Below, one piece after another: positions 57,991-64,000 of a stretch of 64,000 nucleotides of DNA. Position 1 is the stretch's first letter, and every line of letters begins with the position of its first letter. Position numbers and translations under genes: made by a program. Below the pieces are notes generated by a model, which saw only the letters and a program-made list of their open reading frames with translations, did no database searches and was not told where the DNA came from. This stretch comes from Steinernema hermaphroditum. Lineage: Eukaryota > Nematoda > Chromadorea > Rhabditida > Steinernematidae. The stretch spans positions 13,826,001 through 13,890,000 of the forward strand of contig CM059622.1 of NCBI GenBank assembly GCA_030435675.1, read 5' to 3'.

Positions 57991-59527
57991 ATGTCGTCGA
58001 TGGAAATGGGAATGTATCCGTTTTCGTGCGACGCGAAGCCGCTCGTGGACCAGGATCCCGACATCGAGGTTCGTTCTGATGAAGTTAGTCAGTTCTGATT
58101 GATCGGTCAAATTTTAGGAGCGAGTTCAAACATCGTATGGCCACGTGAAAGTCTCCATTTACGGTGACCGCACAAAGCATCCCGTCGTTACTTTCCACGA
58201 CATCGGATTAGATTGTAGGTTTCTCTCAGCTTACTAAATATAATCGTCCTGGTCAAAATTTGAGCTGTTTTCGCTTTCCTCGGTCTTTTTGTTTAAATGA
58301 AACGGCTGTTGTTGTTGAAGACACTGTTTGTTATTGTTGAAGAAATCTCCCTTCAAAATAAGCAGCAGTAAAACTGGCAAAATATTTCAAATGTTTATTC
58401 TATTTAATCGCATTCCGTTTCAGCGGAAAACAATTTCCAAAATTTCTTCCAATTCGGAACCGTAACCGACTTCACGGAGAAGTTCTGCGTGTACAACATC
58501 AATGCTCCCGGCCAAGAAATGGATGCTCAGGCTCTGCCTGAAGGGTAAGTCGCCTGCAAAGCTGAGCCTATCGCCGCAACTAACCCGCTTTTTAAGCTTT
58601 GTCTTTCCAACAATGGAAGGCCTCACCCGCATTGTTGAAACTGTCGTCGAACATTTCAAGCTGAAGTCGTTCATTGGCTTTGGTGTTGGCGCTGGAGCTA
58701 ATGTCATGCTGCGCTACGCTGTAAGATTTCTAACAGCAAATGTTTATGCTAGCGCATTGTTTTCAGATCGACCATCAAAAGAAGCTCGATGCTCTTCTTC
58801 TCGTAAACTGCGTCGCTTCTGCCGCCGGATGGGTCGAATGGGGCTACCAGAAAGTCAACATGAACTACCTCCGCTCCAAGGGAATGACTGCCTTCACCGT
58901 CGATTACCTCATGTGGCATCACTTTGGAAAACGTCTTGATGAATGCAATCCCGACATCGTGCGCCAATATCGTGCCTACTTTCAACATCATCCTAACCCC
59001 TCCAATTTGGCCGCGTTCATTGAGTCGTACTTGAGGTAAGCAACATGACTCAATATTGTTTTCAACAAAGATAATCTTTAGTCGTACCCCGATTCACTTC
59101 TCTCGTGACGGCACCGATGGACCGCAGCTCAATGTTCCCGTACTCCAGATCGTCGGCTCGCGATCAGCCTTTATCGAAGAATCTGTCACTGTCAATACAA
59201 AGCTCGACCCTGCCAAGAGCGAATGGATCAAGGTCTCTGAAGCCTGTGGTCTTGTGCTTGACGACCGACCGGAGCGAGTGACCGAGGCTATGCTGCTTTT
59301 CCTCCAGGGACTTGGCTACTGTAAGTTATAGAACCACCCGCACACCCGAGGCTTCTGGCACGAAAGCTCTGTTTTCGAAAATCTCAATTGCATTGCTTTC
59401 AGTCCCGTCGCTCAATGTGATCAACATCATGCGCAAGATCAACGATGCACAGCGTGGAATCGTACACGGCGAAGACACAAAGACGTACATAAGCGCTGTC
59501 ACTACCGAAACCATGGATGCCTATTGA
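57991..59527 (+). CDS. NDRG-family (N-myc downstream regulated) protein, 350 residues
   Basis: Seven exons (57991-58068, 58118-58214, 58424-58544, 58597-58720, 58767-59035, 59082-59320, 59403-59527) total 351 codons with the stop. NDRG proteins have an alpha/beta-hydrolase fold without catalytic residues and act in stress response, differentiation and membrane traffic. Recognisable pieces in order are VQTSYGHVKVSIYGDR, VVTFHDIGLDS, FCVYNINAPGQE, the helix SFIGFGVGAGANVMLRYA, then KLDALLLVNCVASAAGWVEW and VPVLQIVGSRSAF. In hydrolases the nucleophile elbow would have Ser or Cys; here it is GVGAG, as expected for the family. The promoter region (57600-57980) is GC-rich. The next gene starts 324 bp downstream on the same strand. 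Confidence 0.93.
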
Positions 59528-59850
59528 GCTTTTCACTGCTATTACCCATCAGTTAGCCGTCTCTCCTCGCCTTGCTCAGAATTCTTCGAGATTGATTGTG
59601 TTTGTACATAACCACCGCATAGAGTCGAAACTGAAACATATACTATCATTATAAGAAACTCATTATCTGACTCATTCCTATCCATTAATATACTCATTGC
59701 TTGTGATTATTATGATAAATCAATTCATGTCAATGAATCGGGGCCGCGTAGCGAGATTTTATTCGTGGTTTCAGCTACCAGCATTTTATTATTATTTCTT
59801 TGAACCGACAACAGTGAAGAAAGGACACTTTTTTTCAGAAACACAAAGAA

Positions 59851-62800
59851 ATGGCTGGTGAATTCGATCCTGTTGAGTCGCTGAACTTTTTGTACATGAA
59901 ACCAGTGGAAAACTGGCTTGATTACTACGTTGACAAGAACAAATTCACCGAATTAGTCTTGACAGGCAGAGGTGAGGCTAAGATTGCGATGCGGTTTGCA
60001 ATAATTAATAACTTTAGATGATCAGAAAGAGCTGATAACATTGCTCTTGCAGCAGTTCTGCGAGCAGGCTCTGAATGTGCAGAGGGAACACGAGATACTT
60101 GTAGTGAAGCAGGTGGACGAAGAAGATGTGATATATTCGAAGAAAAAGTTGGCCAGAATCTGGATGAATGCGTGCGCGTGTTTCGCCGCACTCCGATGGG
60201 ACATCGATGTAGCTTTTGAAAAGTAAGTACGAAGAAATCTGTGTTCTAAAGGAGCGAGTAGACAGTAATGCACAGCGTTCATGAACTGCTACACATCGTT
60301 GCCTTGAGTTCAAAACTGTCTAGAATGTACATACAATCTGTCTGCATTTGCAAGCGGTTTGCTAAATAATACCATTTTTTTAGACTGAACATCGCTGAAA
60401 TGAGCGGTCTGATGCACTACCTTCTCCTAGAAGCCTTCAGCGAACACAAAGAAGGCGTTCACATTTTCGAACAAGTCGTTGAAACTCAAGATCTGAGCAA
60501 TGAAAGGCTCTTCTTCGCGTGGCTCTTCGTCTTATGGGTCCTTCGAGTTGACCAGCAATGTCGATTCCAACAGCCAATGGCCAAGCCTACAGTCAGCAAC
60601 CCGTAAAAGCTAATGAACCCTATATTAGTATTATTATTTGTCGTTTTCAGGCTAGCCCAGGTTGACAATAATCTTGTGCAAGCAGAAAGGTTCATGGAAG
60701 CATCAAGGGAGCTACAGAATTACATGAAACGCGCGATTGCATTAATGAATCGGATCATCGCTGAAGCGCAAACCGAAAGCCGCCAAGAGATCCTAGTTCC
60801 TGAGATCGCCTGCATTCTGTCCAACATGAAGGATATTCTTCCACCTGTAGACATGCTAATGCCAGATGAGTCAGTTCCTGAAATCATCATGAAACCCGAT
60901 TTCTCGCTAGCGCACAGCCGCGTGGATTCAAAAGAATTTGTTGCGAAGAGCGTCTTCGAAATGCTGAGAGCCCACATGAGGGCCGGGCACTTCAAGAAGT
61001 CAACGGAACTCTGTCACCAGCTAATCGTTCTGCAGACTGTGAATGTTGAAGGACCTCCCGCGAAGCGCGTGAAGATGGACGACACTTTCACAAAGGAGGG
61101 AAGAATCATGTGGGTGGATCCCGATGAATTCAGAGGCTACTGTGAAGCCAGCGGTGTCGCACCCATAAAACCTTCCGACCAACCCATTGCTTTGCAGCAA
61201 CCTTCGCAAGAAGTATGTAGTGTGCATCATTTTAATCACATATTTTATTCTTAAGACCTTGAGAGCAATGAATCCGGGAACATCCGGACAGAGCGAAATG
61301 CTTGTTATCGATAGGTTGGCAGTGGAAGGCAACATGGGAAAGTCGGATGGAAATCTTCAAATGCAGCTCGCCTGTGAAAACATCGCTGCATCGTTAAGGA
61401 ACGGAGATCCTGTAGATATGACGCTTGTCCTATTCCTCTGCAAGAATACGCAAGCAGTTCAAGTGCTCGCCTCGATCCTTATCCGGGAAGCGCAGCAGAG
61501 ACATCATCGAAATATAAAGATGGTCCTCGCCTTCATCTACTTCCTCTGTGGAATCTCGAGCACATTTGCTGCCAGTATTGAAAACGCTAAAGATCGGCCT
61601 TCAAACGTGAAGCACAGGTCGCCGATAGAAATCAAGCAGGCCTTTTCCCCGGCCCCCGTACCAAACAGAAATGAAATCGCAGGTCAGTGCAAGATTTGTA
61701 ACTACACAAAGAGGATACAGTAATCTTGACGGTCACAACCTTCCAGGATTCTAAGTTTCTGAAAATGTTCTTAGATCCCAAAAAGAAAAGGTTTGGTCGA
61801 AGAATAGTCTGAATTGGGTTTCACATGTGACCATCGCACTCAGCTCAGCCGGCCGGCGCCGTTTCAGAAGACGTCCTGCACCCGATCGCATCGTGCGGTT
61901 TGACGCGCAGTCGTGTGCGTTGCGAGCGCCGACGCCGCGTTTCTGGTACAGCCCCGCGTACTCTTAAGTCGCCTCCCTGCTAGAGAGTGAACCGTCCGAA
62001 GACGGTCGGCCTCATCTCAGACCTTCCCAGGAGAGCTGAAGGCAACGGGTGCCTGTGGGATGCTCCTAAGATCCGCTTTCGACCGAACAACCGATCGCCT
62101 CGGCCGCGCGCTTTTATTGAACACCTCAAAGGGCGACGGTTCCGCTGCACCGGCGCCATCTCTCGTTGTCTGCCACTCTCCGCTCTTTCCCTCGTCCACT
62201 CACTGGACTGTTTTTAGCGCTCAGAAGGAGTGATTTTACTTTGTGGAATATCTTCACGAATTTCGACTACGATGAACTCAAACAGATGCTGGAGAACGAC
62301 AAGAACTTTCGTATTCCGCCTCGAGTAAGTAAATCACCCTGTTATATCAAACATCGTTGTTTTCAGTACAAAATGCCCGAGATGATCTCGGAAGCAATTT
62401 TGAAGGCCAGCGGTTCGAACTATGAATTCTACGCTCTCTACTTGGGCAAGCTGGATCAATTGGCAAGCATGATGAGCCTCGAATGGGAGAGCAAGATCAA
62501 TAAATTCGCTAACAACTTGGGCCAGATCATGCAAGTTGATAAAGAGCTTGTGAATCGAATGGTTTATGAAGCAGTTCGAATGAAGGTACGTGCCTAATTC
62601 AAGCGAAAGTCCCCCGTATCCCTAATGTTTCAGATCGATAAGTTCAACAAATGCATCCACCGCATGCCACCAGTTCTGGACGCTGTCGCCATCGAGAACA
62701 ACGCCTCGGCCATCGCGAAAGCAGGAACGATTGACCACTGTCCTCCGCTTCAAGTGTACATCACTTCGGTAACTCACATTCCTGTGATAAGTATTCCATA

Positions 62801-64000
62801 TTTCTCTTCAGATCGTGTCCTTCTTTATCAACATGAGCGACTGGGACGGAGTGCTCAAGAAGATCTGTCAAGTGCGCTTCAAAGCACCTATCCTCGACAT
62901 GGCCAGAGTGCTGGCGAAGAACTTATCTGCTCGTTTCACCATGAACACTTCGGCTGCACAATTGGCGACACTCTCAGAAGAATGGTGGAAGTTCATGATG
63001 CCGACGTTTGAGAACAAGCGCAATGAGAAACCATCGATCGGATTCAGGCAGATGGAGAGCCTCCTCGATGCCATTAAGGTTTCCCATGGCGCTTTTTACA
63101 CCTTCACAATAAGACCGATAATTTTAGGAGCCTCGAGCGATCAGCTTCCTGGTGAACTACCTCGGCAAACTGTTTAATCATACGATAATGACGCAGCAGC
63201 GAACCGACTCCTCCGGTCAACCTGTAGGAGGACTACACAGATTGTTCCTGGAAAAAGAGGACATGCTTCCCTTCAATCCGTAAGTTTTGATTTTGAGATT
63301 GCCGATGTAAGTACTTTGTCTTGTAGAACTGGCAATCTAAACATGAGATACGTGGACGATGCTCTTCACTGCGTCCTAAAGAACGCCATGCTGGTGAACC
63401 CCACGAACGCGTTTTGGCTGAGGACGTACGGCGACTTTCAGTTCGCAAAATCGTGCTACCGCGATGCGATGGTCCTCTACCTAGAGTCGCTGATTTCTTG
63501 TGGAGACCCTCTGTTCACGGCCTTCCCAGAGAACGTCGTCGACGACGCCATGTGGATGAAGATGGTGAAGTGTTGTGAGCATTTCCGGTACCCTACGCTC
63601 GCCGCGATGATCGTGCAGATGATGGCCGACCCCTCAGCACAATATCCCTACGCCTACAAGATCATTAGAGAAACGCAGCCCTGCCACGATGCCGGAAGTG
63701 CCTACTTTCCGTTGATCGCCGATCCAATACTAGGAGAGTACCTGACAGGTAAGACTGCAGAGGACAGGGGTAGTGAATAAAGTGGGTGAAGATGATACGG
63801 GGCCAAAAAGATAGGTTGCACGACGGAAAAAAGAAAAATGCACGACGGAGAAGTATCAAAACAAGATCAAGCAGTAAACCCTCCTAAAACATCCTCCCTT
63901 TTCAGAAGCCTACCACTCGATGGGTCAGAAGATGAACTGCGAGTTAATGGCGAAAGTGATATGCGAACAAGCTCTCAACCAGAACAACCACATGCTGATC
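59851..64000 (+). CDS. ints-8: Integrator complex subunit 8, 3' end beyond window
   Basis: Integrator cleaves snRNA and other nascent Pol II transcripts in the nucleus; INTS8 is a TPR-like helical subunit that links the phosphatase module. Twelve exons are visible, starting MAGEFDPVESLNFLYMKPVE. They continue through KKLARIWMNACACFAALRWD, LAQVDNNLVQAERFMEAS and QLACENIAASLRNGDPVDMT. After a 536-bp intron (61682-62217) the frame resumes LRRSDFTLWNIFTNFDYDEL. The C-terminal part FWLRTYGDFQFAKSCYRDAM, then MWMKMVKCCEHFRYPTLAAM and DPILGEYLT, matches the conserved INTS8 end. The last visible exon (from about 63906) reads EAYHSMGQKMNCELMAKVIC and runs off the edge. A 'ttttttcag' acceptor 12 bases before the ATG could take a spliced leader. 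Confidence 0.92.
61682..62217 (+). other. GC-rich intron of ints-8
   Basis: This intron is about ten times longer than the others in the gene, and its middle (about 61840-62170) is strongly GC-rich with words such as 'ccggccggcgcc' and 'cggccgcgcgc'. The flanking exons join in phase 1 across it. It may contain an internal promoter or a non-coding RNA, but I recognise no known RNA. Confidence 0.5.

Overview
The window is nuclear DNA from an animal, almost certainly a nematode. It holds a cuticle-type collagen gene, many genes split by 40-60 bp introns, and polypyrimidine-AG sites directly before start codons that could be trans-splice acceptors. It also carries orthologues of conserved animal proteins (MCTP, SPT16, NDRG, Integrator subunit 8, animal alpha-amylase). 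I cannot name the species. There is no CRISPR array, operator system or other prokaryotic feature. | Region 1 (1-18,100) is repeat-rich accessory DNA. It contains a candidate secreted acidic repeat peptide (1653-2042), dispersed GC-rich modules, and a hAT transposase gene that looks intact (5371-7673). It also has a three-exon orphan gene (8315-9208), a Mutator-like element with a perfect 10-bp target duplication (9572-12065), an F-box gene (15079-16245) with a broken upstream paralogue (13773-14854), and a foldback repeat (about 17312-18095). | Region 2 (19,600-24,000) is one large minus-strand mctp gene. A tRNA-Glu sits in one short intron and an oppositely oriented Gly/Tyr-rich secreted-protein gene sits in another. 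| Region 3 (24,000-39,200) is sparse. I could assemble part of an unidentified minus-strand gene with long introns (about 24.8-31.3 kb); those introns hold tRNA-Tyr, tRNA-His and a small membrane-protein gene. Beyond it lie an orphan single-exon gene (31926-32672) and a 1,442-bp palindromic TA-flanked transposon (35306-36747). | Region 4 (39,200-50,350) has the collagen gene, three tRNA-Arg(ACG) copies (two inside introns), a three-exon membrane-protein gene and an alpha-amylase gene with an extra C-terminal module of bacterial-amylase type. | Region 5 (50,800-64,000) is housekeeping DNA: spt-16, a second tRNA-Tyr and tRNA-His pair, an orphan 300-residue gene, an NDRG-family gene and the Integrator subunit 8 gene, which runs off the right edge. 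| Exon joins were made by eye from reading frame and GT-AG sites, so individual boundaries may be off; family identifications are from recognised motifs, not database searches.
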